From: Planobispora rosea
GTDB taxonomy: Bacteria > Actinomycetota > Actinomycetes > Streptosporangiales > Streptosporangiaceae
Direction: 5' to 3'
NCBI RefSeq assembly: GCF_014648175.1
Contig: NZ_BMQP01000005.1
Coordinates: forward strand, 1 to 64,000
Length of the DNA: 64,000 nucleotides
This document shows positions 33,841 through 42,938 of this stretch, piece by piece. A program made the translations under genes and the position numbers. How positions within the stretch are numbered: the stretch's first letter is position 1; each line of letters opens with the position of its first letter. The notes beneath the pieces were generated by a model. That model saw nothing but the letters and a program-made list of their open reading frames with translations, was not told the origin of the DNA and did no database searches.

Positions 33841-34464
33841 ATGGCGCGACGTCCAGACCTGGTCGGGCTGACCGTGCTGGCCGTGCTCTCGGTGCGCGCC
33901 GGCCATCCGTACGAGATCCATCGCTTCATCGTCGACACGCACAAGGACTATGTGACGGGGCTGCCCAGGAGCCTCTACCACGCGGTCGAGAGGCTGGCGG
34001 GCGAGGAGCTGATCGTCCCGGTCGAGAGCGGCAGGGAGGGCCGCCGGCCGGAGCGCACGGTCTACGAGATCACCGACGAGGGCCGCAGGGAGCTGTCGAC
34101 CAGGCTCCGCAGTCTCCTCCAGACCCCCGCCCCCGACCGCCGCACGTTCACCGCCGCCGTCTCCCTCATCGGCACCCTGCCGGCGTCCGAGGCGCTGCGC
34201 GCCCTGCGCCTGCGGGCGGCGGCGCTCGAAGGGCTGCTGGCCGGGACGGACGCCCACCTGAGCGTCATGAAGGACAGCGGCCTGCCCGACATCTTGATGA
34301 TCGAGGTCGACTACGAGCGCACGCTGAACGAGGCCGAGCTCGCCTGGGTCCGGAGCCTCATCGCCCGCCTGGAATCGGGGGAGCTCAACTGGCCCGGCAC
34401 CGTCCGGCGGGACCTGCTGTCACAGGTGCTCGACGAGCCGCCGCGGGCGCCCGGCGAACCATGA
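33841..34464 (+). CDS. PadR family transcriptional regulator
   Basis: A 207-residue regulator. The N-terminal winged helix (LVGLTVLAVLSVRAGHPYEIH, LPRSLYHAVERLAGEELIVPV, RTVYEITDEGRREL) is classic PadR; the C-terminal half is the helical dimerisation domain. PadR proteins are usually repressors of small-molecule-responsive genes. The ATG at 33841 has a strong AGGAGG site and a near-perfect inverted repeat upstream. A terminator follows the stop directly. The likely targets are itself and perhaps the peptide/SRPBCC pair downstream. Confidence 0.9.
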   Translation: MARRPDLVGLTVLAVLSVRAGHPYEIHRFIVDTHKDYVTGLPRSLYHAVERLAGEELIVPVESGREGRRPERTVYEITDEGRRELSTRLRSLLQTPAPDRRTFTAAVSLIGTLPASEALRALRLRAAALEGLLAGTDAHLSVMKDSGLPDILMIEVDYERTLNEAELAWVRSLIARLESGELNWPGTVRRDLLSQVLDEPPRAPGEP

Positions 34465-34469
34465 GAAAG

Positions 34470-34503
34470 CGGCTGCCGGGGTGCGCCAACACCCCGGCAG
34501 CCG
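34470..34503 (+). terminator. Terminator of the padR-type gene
   Basis: Perfect 14-bp stem CGGCTGCCGGGGTG with its complement around a 6-base loop, starting 6 bases past the stop. Confidence 0.7.
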
Positions 34504-34580
34504 GACATCCGAACAAGGCGCCCGCCCTGTCTGGACTCGCGGTCTCCAGGATAGGCGCCGCGACCGAGAGGAATCGCGCC

Positions 34581-34661
34581 ATGTCCGTGAACACCGAGAC
34601 CCTCGCCCCACCCGCGGGCCGGGGCTACGACTTCTTCCAGGACACCGGGGTGGCACGGTGA
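34581..34661 (+). CDS. 26-residue peptide coupled to the SRPBCC gene
   Basis: An ORF too short for usual gene callers: MSVNTETLAPPAG, then RGYDFFQDTGVAR. ATG at 34581 has AGAGGA about 9 bases upstream, and its stop overlaps the GTG of the next gene (GTGA), the coupling seen in real operons. It could be a small functional peptide, a leader that drives translation of the SRPBCC gene, or the stub of a truncated enzyme. No family recognised. Confidence 0.4.
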   Translation: MSVNTETLAPPAGRGYDFFQDTGVAR

Positions 34662-35056
34662 GCGGGAAGAAGCTGATCACCGAGGTCGCCGGGGTCGTCG
34701 GGGCCCCCGCCGCCGAGGTCTTCGACGGACTGGCCGCCGTGCTGCTGCCCGACGGCAGGCGCACCGGCCGGTTCACCGTCGAGGACCTCCCCGGACACAC
34801 CTCCGCCGTGGAGGTGTCCGACCGCGCCATCTCCTTCCAGGGCGGATGGTGGTACCGGGGCGAGTGGAGCGTCGAGCCGCACCCCGAGGGCGCGCTGCTC
34901 ATCCATCGGGTCTTCGACGTCGCGCAGCGGATGCGGTGGGCTGTGGCGCCGGCCAACCGCTTCTTCATCGGTTTCGCCGGCAACACGCGGAAGGGGTTCG
35001 CCGAGAGTCTCACCCGGCTGGGAGACCGTCTGGGATGTCCGACCCGTCTGGTGTAG
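34658..35056 (+). CDS. SRPBCC (START-like) family protein
   Basis: A 132-residue protein with the START-like fold, suggested by EVAGVVGAPAAEVFDGL at the N-terminus, alternating beta strands with WWYRGEWSVEPHPEGALLIHRVFDV and a C-terminal helix. The family binds hydrophobic ligands in a deep pocket; the ligand here is unknown. The GTG at 34658 overlaps the stop of the 26-residue peptide. It is convergent with cobB, 10 bases apart. Confidence 0.7.
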   Translation: MSGKKLITEVAGVVGAPAAEVFDGLAAVLLPDGRRTGRFTVEDLPGHTSAVEVSDRAISFQGGWWYRGEWSVEPHPEGALLIHRVFDVAQRMRWAVAPANRFFIGFAGNTRKGFAESLTRLGDRLGCPTRLV

Positions 35057-35066
35057 GGGCTCCGGA

Positions 35067-36503
35067 TCAGCGGGAGGGTACGGCCCCGCGCCGGCACGCC
35101 CGGGCGAACCGGGCGGCCAGGTGCGGGGCACCCGCCCAGTGCAGGTGCAGGTAGGAGGCGGTGACCCGGCCGTCGGCGAACCCGTCGGCCCCGCCGCGCC
35201 AGCGGAACAGCGGCCGGTCGGGCGCGGGGCGGACGGCGGTGCGGTGGAACTCGTGCCCGCGGTACCGTTCCCCGCTCCCGGTGAGGACGGAGTCGCGGAC
35301 GGCCACCGCGTCGCGATAGCCGAGGGTGAGCGTGCCGGTCATCTCCGCCTCGGCCGCGACGACCCCGCACATCGGCAGGCCGTCCAGGGAGCGCGCCAGG
35401 TAGAGCAGTCCGGCGCACTCGGCCGCGATCGGCCCGGCGAACGCGGCGATCTCCTTGCGCAGCGGCTCGTTCGCGGCCAGGTCGGCCGCGTAGACCTCGG
35501 GGAAGCCGCCGCCGATGACGATCCCCCGGGTTCCCGCGGGCAGGGTCTCGTCGGTGAGCGGGTCGAAGGTGACGATCTCGGCCCCGGCCGCGGACAGCAG
35601 CTCGGCCTGCTCGGCGTAGCCGAAGGTGAAGGCCCGCCCGGCGGCGACGGCGACCGTGACCCCGTCCGGCCCGGCGCCGCGCACGTCGGCGGGTACGGCG
35701 GCGGGTACGGCGTCCGGCGCGGGCCCGAGCACGGCCGCGAGATCCGGCACACCGGCGGTGGAGTCGATGGCGGAGGCGGGATCCCACGGGTGGACGGTCA
35801 GGGGCGGGGCCGTGCGCGCCAGCCGTACGATCGCCTCCAGGTCGCAGGAGGCGGCGACGAGCGCCTCGGCGGCCTCCATCGCCTCGCCCGCCGGGGCGCG
35901 GCGCTCGGCGGCGGGGACCAGGCCGAGGTGGCGGGAGGGCGTGGCGACGGCGTCGCTGCGGCGGATCGCGCCCAGGACGGGGACGCCGCTCTCGGCGAGG
36001 ACCTCGCGCAGCAGGTTCTCGTGCCGCTCGGAGCCGACCCGGTTGAGGATCACCCCGCCGAACCTGAGCCGGGTGTCGTAGGAGGCGAAGCCGTGGACCA
36101 GGGCCGCCACCGAGCGGCTCTGCCTGGCCGCGTCGACGACCAGGACGACCGGGGCCTCCAGCAGGCGGGCCACGTGCGCGGTGGAGGCGAACTCCCCGGA
36201 GCCCGCCCCGTCGTACAGGCCCATCACCCCTTCGACGACGGCGATGTCCGCCCCGGCCGCCCCGTGCAGGAACAGCGGCGCGACGAGGTCCTCCCCGGTC
36301 AGCCAGGGGTCGAGGTTGCGTCCAGGGCGGCCGGTGGCCAGGGCGTGGTACCCGGGGTCGATGTAGTCGGGCCCGACCTTGTGCGGGGAGACGGCGAGCC
36401 CGCGACGGGTCAGCGCGGCCATGAGGCCGGTCGCGACCGTGGTCTTCCCCGTACCCGACGCGGGCGCGGCGATCACCACCCTCGGCACGTGCCCGATCAC
36501 CAT
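35067..36503 (-). CDS. cobB: Cobyrinate a,c-diamide synthase / hydrogenobyrinate synthase
   Basis: A 478-residue amidotransferase. The P-loop APASGTGKTT is at 13-22, the synthetase domain includes GPDYIDPGYH, and the C-terminal class I glutaminase domain has its nucleophile in AAECAGLLYL. It amidates two side chains of the corrin ring using glutamine and ATP, in the cytosol. The ATG at 36503 overlaps the cobO stop, showing coupling; the longer upstream frame is antisense-like. It is the last gene of the riboswitch-led operon. Confidence 0.92.
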   Translation of the reverse strand: MVIGHVPRVVIAAPASGTGKTTVATGLMAALTRRGLAVSPHKVGPDYIDPGYHALATGRPGRNLDPWLTGEDLVAPLFLHGAAGADIAVVEGVMGLYDGAGSGEFASTAHVARLLEAPVVLVVDAARQSRSVAALVHGFASYDTRLRFGGVILNRVGSERHENLLREVLAESGVPVLGAIRRSDAVATPSRHLGLVPAAERRAPAGEAMEAAEALVAASCDLEAIVRLARTAPPLTVHPWDPASAIDSTAGVPDLAAVLGPAPDAVPAAVPADVRGAGPDGVTVAVAAGRAFTFGYAEQAELLSAAGAEIVTFDPLTDETLPAGTRGIVIGGGFPEVYAADLAANEPLRKEIAAFAGPIAAECAGLLYLARSLDGLPMCGVVAAEAEMTGTLTLGYRDAVAVRDSVLTGSGERYRGHEFHRTAVRPAPDRPLFRWRGGADGFADGRVTASYLHLHWAGAPHLAARFARACRRGAVPSR

Positions 36504-37099
36504 TCGATGCCCTTCTGGCCCTTCTGCCCGACGTCCATGGGGTGCTTCACCTTGCCCATCTCGGTGACGAGGTCGGCGGTCTCGACCAGGCGCGGGTGCG
36601 CGTCGCGGCCGGTGATGACGACGTGCTGGTTGCCCGGGCGCGCCGTCAGGGCCGCGACCACGTCCTCGACGTCGATCCAGCCCCACTTCACCGGGTAGGT
36701 GAACTCGTCCAGCACGTACAGGCGGTAGGTCTCGGCCGCCAGGTCGCGCTTGATCTGCTCCCAGCCCTCCCGGGCGTCGGCGGCGTGGTCGTCCTCGCTG
36801 CCGGGACGCTGGATCCAGGACCAGCCCTCCCCCATCTTGTGCCAGGAGACCGGCCCGCCCTCACCCGACGCGCCGAGGACCCGTAGCGCGCGTTCCTCGC
36901 CGACCCGCCACTTGGCGGACTTGACGAACTGGAACACCCCGATCGGCCAGCCCTGGTTCCAGGCGCGCATGGCCAGGCCGAAGGCCGCGGTGGACTTCCC
37001 CTTGCCGGGCCCGGTGTGGACCATCACCAGCGGCCGGGTGCGGCGCTGCCGGGTGGTCAGGCCGTCATCGGGTACGGTGACCGGTTTTCCCTGGGGCAT
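36497..37099 (-). CDS. cobO: Cob(I)yrinic acid a,c-diamide adenosyltransferase
   Basis: A 200-residue CobA/CobO-type enzyme with P-loop HTGPGKGKSTAAFG at 28-41 and the later motif VLDEFTYPVKWGW. It transfers the adenosyl group from ATP to the cobalt of the corrinoid. It overlaps cobB by 7 bases and follows the chelatase gene after a 90-base gap containing short purine-rich repeats. An AAAGG site precedes the ATG. Confidence 0.93.
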   Translation of the reverse strand: MPQGKPVTVPDDGLTTRQRRTRPLVMVHTGPGKGKSTAAFGLAMRAWNQGWPIGVFQFVKSAKWRVGEERALRVLGASGEGGPVSWHKMGEGWSWIQRPGSEDDHAADAREGWEQIKRDLAAETYRLYVLDEFTYPVKWGWIDVEDVVAALTARPGNQHVVITGRDAHPRLVETADLVTEMGKVKHPMDVGQKGQKGIEW

Positions 37100-37189
37100 G
37101 TCACGCCTTTCGTCTGCTCACGCCTGTCGCGCCTGCCTGCTTCTGTCTGCTTCTGTCCGCGTCTGCTCATGCTTGCTCACGTCGTACGG

Positions 37190-39370
37190 TCACGCGGCGG
37201 TCCGCCGCTGCCGGATCATCCCGGCGAGGTCCGTGAGGTCGTCCAGGCGCACGGTCTCGGCGCCCATCCGGTGGGCGAGGGAGGCGGCGAGGCCGAGGCG
37301 GACGTGGCCGCTCTCGCAGTCCACGACCACACTTGTCACCCCGGCCAGCAGCGTCGCGGCGCGGCGCGACTCCTCGACGGTGCCGGAGGTGACCCGGCCG
37401 TCGGTGACCAGCACCAGCAGCGGCCGGCGGGCCGGGTCGCGAAGCCGCTCCACCCGGAGCACCTCGGCGGCGCGCAGTAGCCCGGCGGCCAGCGGGGTGC
37501 GCCCGCCGGTGGGCAACTCGCGCAACCGGGCGGCGCCCGCCTCGACGGAGGAGGTGGGCGGCAGCACGAGGTCGGCGCGGGAGCCGCGGAAGGTGATGAG
37601 GCCGACCTTGTCACGACGCTGGTAGGCGTCGAGCAGGAGGCTCAGCACGGCCGCCTTGACCGCGCTCATGCGCTTGCGGGCCGCCATGGACCCGCTGGCG
37701 TCGACGACGAGGAGCACCAGGTTGCCCTCGCGGCCCTCCCGGACGGCCTCGCGCAGGTCCTCGCGGCGCAGCAGCAGCCCGGGGCCGCTCCTGCCGCGCT
37801 CCCGCTGGTACGGCGCCGCGGCGAGGACGGTGGCGGTCAGGTGCACGGAGGCGGGACGCCCGCCGGGGACGCGGGCCCCGGTGGTGCGGCCGAGCGGGGT
37901 CCTGGCCCGGGAGCGGCGACCGGGGGCTCCGGCGCCGATCCCGGGGACGGTGAACACCCGGGCCGGACGGAGCGGGCCGGGCGGCGCGACCCGCTCACCG
38001 TGCCCGCCCTCGGCCTCCGGCCCCGGATCCGCCGCGTGCCCGGCGGGCGGACGGCCGGGCCCGCCGGATGCGGGGTCGTGTGGATCACCGGAGGAACCTG
38101 TGCCGTCGCCGGGAGCGTCGCCGCCGGAGCCGTCGGGGCCGCCGTCCCCGGGACCGTCACCACGGGAGCCGCCGGGAGACCCACCGGAGCCGCCGGGGCC
38201 GCCGTCCTCGGGGTCGTCCTCGGGGCCGTCACCCTCCGGGTCGTCGGGGACCTGGGCGAGGAGGGCGTCGAGCATCGCCTCGTCCAGGCCGGGGGCGTCG
38301 AAGGGGTCGCGGCGGCGGCGGTGCGGGAGGGCGAGCCGGGCGGCCTCGCGGACGTCCTCGGCGGCGACCTCGGTCCGGCCCCGCCAGGCCGCGTGGGCGA
38401 TGGCGGCGTTCGCGGTCACCAGGTCGGCGCGGAGGCCGTCCACGTCGAACCCCGCGCAGACCGTGGCGATCCGCCGCAGCGCGGAGTCCGGCAGGACCAC
38501 GTCGGCGACGCGGGCCCGCGCCTGGGCGATCCGGACGGCCAGCTCCGCCTCCCGGTCCGCCCAGGCCGCGGCGAAGGCGGCCGGGTCGGTCTCGAAGGCC
38601 AGGCGGCGCCGGACCACCTCGGCCCGTTCGCCCGGCTCCCGGGAGGCCCTGACCTCGACGGTGAGACCGAACCGGTCGAGGAGCTGCGGGCGCAGCTCCC
38701 CCTCCTCGGGATTCATGGTGCCCACCAGGAGGAACCGGGCGGCGTGCCGTACCGAGACGCCTTCGCGCTCGACGTAGCAGGTACCGAGCGCGGCCGCGTC
38801 CAGGAGCAGGTCGACGAGGTGGTCGTGGAGGAGGTTGACCTCGTCGACGTACAGGACGCCGCGGTGGGCCGCCGCGAGGAGGCCGGGTTCGAATGCCTTC
38901 ACGCCCTCGGTGAGGGCACGCTCGATGTCGAGGGAACCGGCGAGGCGGTCCTCCGATGCTCCGACCGGCAGTTCGACCAGGCGGGCGGGACGCGGGATCC
39001 CGATCCCTGCGCCGTCGCCCGCTCCCCCGGTCCCGGTGCCGTGCGGCCCGTCGGGACAGCCGGGGTCGGGCGCGGCCGGGTCGCAGGAGAAACGGCAGCC
39101 GGGGACGGTCGTGACGGGTGGCAGGAGTGCGGCGAGCGCCCGCACGATCGTGGACTTGGCGGTGCCCTTCTCCCCCCGGACGAGCACGCCGCCGACGCGC
39201 GGGGAGACCGCGTTGAGGATCAGGGCGAGCTTGAGGTCGGCGAGCCCGACGACCGCGGTGAAGGGATAGCGCGCCTCCCGTGCCGCCGGGGGCGCTCCGG
39301 GGGTCGCTTCCGGGATCCCCGCCGGAATCGCGGGGATCTCCGCCGGGGTCTGTGCGGAGGTGTCGGGCAC
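37190..39370 (-). CDS. Putative cobaltochelatase, fused ChlI/ChlD type
   Basis: A 726-residue protein. The AAA+ domain (ChlI-like) has Walker A GEKGTAKS at 66-73 and VDEVNLL. A long Gly/Pro/Asp-rich linker (about 370-500) leads to a von Willebrand A domain with the MIDAS motif DASGS at Asp557. It supplies the ATPase and VWA subunits that drive insertion of cobalt by CobN; the gene context favours cobalt over magnesium. No cobN is in the window. The GTG at 39370 is used because AAGGAGAA precedes it. It follows the phosphatase gene by 22 bases. Confidence 0.88.
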   Translation of the reverse strand: MPDTSAQTPAEIPAIPAGIPEATPGAPPAAREARYPFTAVVGLADLKLALILNAVSPRVGGVLVRGEKGTAKSTIVRALAALLPPVTTVPGCRFSCDPAAPDPGCPDGPHGTGTGGAGDGAGIGIPRPARLVELPVGASEDRLAGSLDIERALTEGVKAFEPGLLAAAHRGVLYVDEVNLLHDHLVDLLLDAAALGTCYVEREGVSVRHAARFLLVGTMNPEEGELRPQLLDRFGLTVEVRASREPGERAEVVRRRLAFETDPAAFAAAWADREAELAVRIAQARARVADVVLPDSALRRIATVCAGFDVDGLRADLVTANAAIAHAAWRGRTEVAAEDVREAARLALPHRRRRDPFDAPGLDEAMLDALLAQVPDDPEGDGPEDDPEDGGPGGSGGSPGGSRGDGPGDGGPDGSGGDAPGDGTGSSGDPHDPASGGPGRPPAGHAADPGPEAEGGHGERVAPPGPLRPARVFTVPGIGAGAPGRRSRARTPLGRTTGARVPGGRPASVHLTATVLAAAPYQRERGRSGPGLLLRREDLREAVREGREGNLVLLVVDASGSMAARKRMSAVKAAVLSLLLDAYQRRDKVGLITFRGSRADLVLPPTSSVEAGAARLRELPTGGRTPLAAGLLRAAEVLRVERLRDPARRPLLVLVTDGRVTSGTVEESRRAATLLAGVTSVVVDCESGHVRLGLAASLAHRMGAETVRLDDLTDLAGMIRQRRTAA

Positions 39371-39392
39371 CGTCGGTTCTCCTTGGGGTTCG

Positions 39393-40007
39393 TCATTCGG
39401 GGTAGCCGAGCCGCCACCGGCCGTCGCGCCCGGTGAGCGTGACGCGGGCCAGCGGCGCGACGTCGACACGCCAGAAGGATCGGGCGGGGGCGGCCAGGGC
39501 GTGGACGACGGCGGCGCGGATGACCGCGGGGTGGGTGACCGCGACGGTCCTGCCCGGCGCCGTACCGGCCAGCCAGCCGGCCACCCTGCCGATGAGGCCG
39601 AGGATCGTCTCCCCGCCGTGGGGCGCGGCCGCGGGGTCGGTGAGCCAGGCGGCGAGCGCCTCCGGCTCGGCGGCCTCGACCTCGGCGAGCGTCATGCCGC
39701 GCCAGCGGCCGTAGTCGCAGTCGGCCAGCAGCGGGTCGGGGTCCTCCCCGGCCCGCAGACCGAGCGCCTCGGCGGTCTGCGCGCAGCGCCGCTCGGCGGC
39801 GCGGACCACCCGGACGCGGCCGGGCCCGGCCTGTCCCTCCCGGTTCCGGCCCCCTTCCACCGCCCCCGCGAGCGGCGCCAGGGCGGCGGCCCGGCGCAGG
39901 CCGCGCTCGTCGAGCGGCTCGTCGCCGGGGAACGCCGCCCGCGCGGTCGCCCGGGTCGAGGCGTGGCAGACCAGCAGCAGGCGGGTGGTCCCGCCGGGTG
40001 CCGTCAC
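39393..40007 (-). CDS. Histidine phosphatase family protein, cobalamin-linked
   Basis: A 204-residue phosphatase of the histidine-acid branch 1 fold. The usual LxRHG start is [12 protein letters not shown], so the arginine before the catalytic histidine is a cysteine. [21 protein letters not shown] and the second histidine in VTHPAVI are kept. The place in the operon suggests a CobC-like role, removing phosphate from alpha-ribazole phosphate. The altered motif means this is not certain. The GTG at 40007 overlaps the cbtA stop (GTGA), so the long upstream frame is rejected. Confidence 0.8.
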   Translation of the reverse strand: MTAPGGTTRLLLVCHASTRATARAAFPGDEPLDERGLRRAAALAPLAGAVEGGRNREGQAGPGRVRVVRAAERRCAQTAEALGLRAGEDPDPLLADCDYGRWRGMTLAEVEAAEPEALAAWLTDPAAAPHGGETILGLIGRVAGWLAGTAPGRTVAVTHPAVIRAAVVHALAAPARSFWRVDVAPLARVTLTGRDGRWRLGYPE

Positions 40008-40810
40008 GCCGGGGCGGGCGCAGGCGGTGCCGTGGTCCGCTCGCGTACGGCGAGGGCGAACAGGGTGCCGACGCCGAGCCAGAACACGGCCTGGGTGCCC
40101 AGGGAGGCGATCCGGAAGTCCCACAGCAGGTCGGCGGGGAAGCCGGCGGGCACCTCGGCGATCTCCGGCAGGAAGATCCAGGCGGCGGCCACGGGCAGCA
40201 GCGTCGCCGCGCCTGCCGCGGCCCAGCGCAGCGCGGGGTCCGACCCGGCGGCCAGGCGGTGGGCCGCGGTTCCCGCGGCGGCGGCGAGGATGCCGATGGC
40301 CACGGCCACCAGGTAGAGCACGGTGCGCTGGTTGATCGTCTCGGGGTCGCCGACGGCGGGCGGGTTGGCGGGATATTTCAGGAAGGGGACCAGGACGACG
40401 GTGGCGAACGCGGTGGCCGCCAGGACGGCCGCGAGCACCGGGGCCGAACGGGGTCCGGCCCGGCCGCGTACGGCCGCGTAGACGAGGGCGAACAGGCCGC
40501 CGAGCGCCACGCCGTACAGGGCCAGGGCCAGGAAGAGGCCGAAGCGCTGCCCGCCCCTGCTGACGAGGGCGCCCTCACCGTGGGAATGACCTCCCCCGGA
40601 GGTGCCGGCGTGGGAGTGGTCCTCCGCGGGCGCACCGGCGTGGGAGTGGCCTCCGCCACCGGCCGGAGCGCCCGGGCCGGCCGCGGCCGCCTCCTCCAGC
40701 GCGATGGCCCGCTCGATCTGCGGCTCGCCCACCGCGTAGGCGAAGACGGCCGCGAGCAGCCCGGCGAGCAGCCCGGCGAGCATGCCCCGGACCAGGAGTC
40801 TGGTGATCAC
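40004..40810 (-). CDS. cbtA: Cobalt transporter subunit CbtA
   Basis: A 268-residue membrane protein with about six helices. A cytosolic or periplasmic loop near residues 50-85 carries repeated HSHAG and HSHGE motifs, likely to bind cobalt. CbtA with CbtB is a predicted cobalt uptake system found under cobalamin riboswitches. The start is GTG at 40810, just after the cbtB stop. Confidence 0.9.
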   Translation of the reverse strand: MITRLLVRGMLAGLLAGLLAAVFAYAVGEPQIERAIALEEAAAAGPGAPAGGGGHSHAGAPAEDHSHAGTSGGGHSHGEGALVSRGGQRFGLFLALALYGVALGGLFALVYAAVRGRAGPRSAPVLAAVLAATAFATVVLVPFLKYPANPPAVGDPETINQRTVLYLVAVAIGILAAAAGTAAHRLAAGSDPALRWAAAGAATLLPVAAAWIFLPEIAEVPAGFPADLLWDFRIASLGTQAVFWLGVGTLFALAVRERTTAPPAPAPA

Positions 40811-40817
40811 GTGTGGC

Positions 40818-41012
40818 TCAGTGGCAGGGAACGCCGAGCAGGTGGCGTCCGTCGTGCATGAGCTCGTGGAGGTAGGTGCCGGCCTGCGAGATCGCGCCCT
40901 GGTCGAAGGCGGCCAGGTAGGCGACGAGCAGCAGGACCGGTACGGCGAGCAGCCAGCGGGTGAGCGAGGTCCACGGAACGGGCTGGGTCTGCGGAGCCGA
41001 GATCTGGCTCAC
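40818..41012 (-). CDS. cbtB: Cobalt transporter small subunit CbtB
   Basis: A 64-residue protein with one transmembrane helix (WLLAVPVLLLVAYLAAF) and the typical CbtB tail HELMHDGRHLLGVPCH, whose histidines and cysteine can hold cobalt. The GTG at 41012 follows GGAGG by 6 bases. It is the first gene after the cobalamin riboswitch. Confidence 0.92.
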   Translation of the reverse strand: MSQISAPQTQPVPWTSLTRWLLAVPVLLLVAYLAAFDQGAISQAGTYLHELMHDGRHLLGVPCH

Positions 41013-41049
41013 GGCTACCTCCTTCAGGGATTTCGCGTCCCTCTCGTAG

Positions 41050-41146
41050 GTGGTGGCGGCCGAGTGACCTGGCTTCCGGCCCGCAAGGGCCGGTTACAGT
41101 GGCGCGACCGCACCGGAATCTCACCGGATTTCCCTCGCACCGCCAC
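41050..41146 (-). promoter_or_regulatory. Cobalamin riboswitch
   Basis: Read on the minus strand the leader contains GCGAGGGAAATCCGGTGAGA, TTCCGGTGCGGTCGCGCCAC and TGTAACCGG, then GGAAGCCAGGTCAC. These match the conserved core and the B12 box (AGCCAGGTCAC near 41064-41075). GGCGG (41140-41144) and GCCGCC (41055-41060) can close helix P1. It ends about 37 bases before cbtB, close enough to control ribosome access or termination. Adenosylcobalamin binding should lower expression of the operon. Confidence 0.92.
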
Positions 41147-41157
41147 AAAACATCCGG

Positions 41158-41187
41158 AACCTATCCCGTAATCCTCTTCCCCGTCAA
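41158..41187 (-). promoter_or_regulatory. Promoter of the cobalamin operon
   Basis: On the minus strand TTGACG (41182-41187), 18 bases, then TAGGTT (41158-41163). The start of transcription would fall close to the 5' end of the riboswitch. Confidence 0.55.
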
Positions 41188-41213
41188 TCTCCCACTCACC
41201 ACAACAGACGGCA

Positions 41214-41232
41214 TATCCGGAATATCCGGATA
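41214..41232. promoter_or_regulatory. Inverted repeat upstream of the cobalamin promoter
   Basis: TATCCGGA (41214-41221) and TCCGGATA (41225-41232) form a perfect 8-bp inverted repeat around ATA. It lies 27 bases upstream of the -35 box, a place suited to an activator or a metal-dependent regulator. Confidence 0.45.
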
Positions 41233-41272
41233 AACACCTCAGCACAGGCGGCTCCACGCGGGTCCCAGCGAA

Positions 41273-41304
41273 TGGAGCCCGGGACCCTCCGGTCCCGGGC
41301 TCCA
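41273..41304 (-). terminator. Terminator of dop
   Basis: Perfect 14-bp stem TGGAGCCCGGGACC with its complement around a 4-base loop, 24 bases past the dop stop. It separates dop from the cobalamin operon. Confidence 0.7.
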
Positions 41305-41327
41305 CAGGCTCCGCGAGCTGCGTCGCG

Positions 41328-42848
41328 CTACTCGCCGGTGAGCGCGGTGACCAGCTCGGTGGCGGTCCGGCAGCGGTCGAACAGCTCGCCCACGTGGGCC
41401 TTGGTGCCGCGCAGCGGCTCCAGCGTCGGGACGCGCTGCAGCGACTCGCGGCCGGGCAGGTCGAAGATGACCGAGTCCCAGGAGGCCGCGGCGACCGAGT
41501 CGCTGTACTGGCTCAGGCAGCGGCCGCGGAAGTAGGCGCGGGTGTCGCTCGGCGGGACCTCGACGGCACGCTGCACCTCCTCCTCGCTCACCAGGCGCTG
41601 CATCCTGCCGCGGGCGACCAGCCGGTTGTACAGGCCGCGGTCGGGCCGGATGTCGGAGTACTGCAGGTCGACGAGCTGCAGGCGCGGGTGCGACCAGGGC
41701 AGCCCGTCACGGCTGCGGTATCCCTCGAGCAGCTCCAGCTTGGCGACCCAGTCGAGCTCCCCCGACAGCTGCATCGGGTCGTCGGCCAGGCGGGTCAGGA
41801 CCGACTCCCAGCGGTCCAGGACGTCCTTGGTGGGCTCGTCCGCACCGTTGTCGCTGCGGGTCTCGGCGTACTTCCTGGCCAGTTCCAGGTACTCCATCTG
41901 GAGCTGGACCGCGGTGAGCCTGCGGCCGTCGCGCATCGGGATCTCGTAGCGGAGCGTGGGATCGTGGGAGACCGCGCGCAGCGCCTGCACCGGGTTCTCC
42001 ACCGCGAGGTCGCGGGTGAAGAAGCCGTCCTCGATCATGGCGAGGACCAGGGCGGTGGAGCCGAGCTTCAGGTAGGTCGAGATCTCCGACATGTTGGCGT
42101 CGCCGATGATGACGTGCAGGCGGCGGTATTTCTCCGGGTCGGCGTGGGGCTCGTCCCGGGTGTTGATGATCGGCCGCTTGAGCGTCGTCTCCAGGCCCAC
42201 CTCGACCTCGAAGAAGTCGGCCCGCTGGCTGATCTGGAAGCCCTCGCCGCGCGAGTCCTGCCCGATGCCGACCCGTCCGGCGCCGGTGACGACCTGCCGG
42301 GAGACGAAGAACGGCGTCAGGTGCCTGACGATGTCGGCGAACGGCGTGGCCCGCCGCATCAGGTAGTTCTCGTGGCAGCCGTAGGAGGCGCCCTTGTTGT
42401 CGGTGTTGTTCTTGTAGAGCTGGATGGGGGCGTTGCCCGGCATCGCCGAGGCGCGCACCGCGGCGTCGTGCATGACCCGCTCCCCCGCCTTGTCCCAGAT
42501 CACCGCGGCCCGCGGGTTGGTGCACTCGGGCGTGGAGTATTCGGGATGGGCGTGGTCGACGTACAATCGCGCGCCGTTGGTGAGGATCACGTTGGCCAGG
42601 CCCAGATCCTCGTCGGTGAGCTGGCTCGCGTCCGCCACCTCCCTCGCGAGATCGAACCCGCGCGCGTCGCGCAGCGGGTTCTCCTCCTCGAAGTCCCACC
42701 GCGCCCGCCTCGCCCGCGCCGCCGAGGCGGCCAGGTAGGCGTTCACGACCTGGGAGGAGGTCACCATCGCGTTGGCCCCCGGCTGTCCGGGCACGGAGAT
42801 GCCGTACTCGGTCTCTATGCCCATCACCCGCCGTACCGTCATGCGCAC
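41328..42848 (-). CDS. dop: Depupylase / deamidase of Pup, Dop
   Basis: A 506-residue PafA paralogue that removes Pup from substrates and, where needed, deamidates it. [16 protein letters not shown] opens the fold, and the catalytic aspartate is Asp98 in [15 protein letters not shown]. The stretch [17 protein letters not shown] after residue 50 is the Dop-specific loop absent from Paf[19 protein letters not shown] is shared with PafA. As Pup here already ends in glutamate, depupylation is the expected main activity. The ATG at 42848 or that two codons later is the start. The acyltransferase gene upstream separates it from mpa. Confidence 0.96.
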   Translation of the reverse strand: MRMTVRRVMGIETEYGISVPGQPGANAMVTSSQVVNAYLAASAARARRARWDFEEENPLRDARGFDLAREVADASQLTDEDLGLANVILTNGARLYVDHAHPEYSTPECTNPRAAVIWDKAGERVMHDAAVRASAMPGNAPIQLYKNNTDNKGASYGCHENYLMRRATPFADIVRHLTPFFVSRQVVTGAGRVGIGQDSRGEGFQISQRADFFEVEVGLETTLKRPIINTRDEPHADPEKYRRLHVIIGDANMSEISTYLKLGSTALVLAMIEDGFFTRDLAVENPVQALRAVSHDPTLRYEIPMRDGRRLTAVQLQMEYLELARKYAETRSDNGADEPTKDVLDRWESVLTRLADDPMQLSGELDWVAKLELLEGYRSRDGLPWSHPRLQLVDLQYSDIRPDRGLYNRLVARGRMQRLVSEEEVQRAVEVPPSDTRAYFRGRCLSQYSDSVAAASWDSVIFDLPGRESLQRVPTLEPLRGTKAHVGELFDRCRTATELVTALTGE

Positions 42849-42938
42849 CCTCTCGCACCCTCTGCTCGTCCGGGGCTGTATCGTCCGCCGTCTATACCCC
42901 TGAGCCTAGACCTTTCACCATGCCTTGTGGCCAGACAG

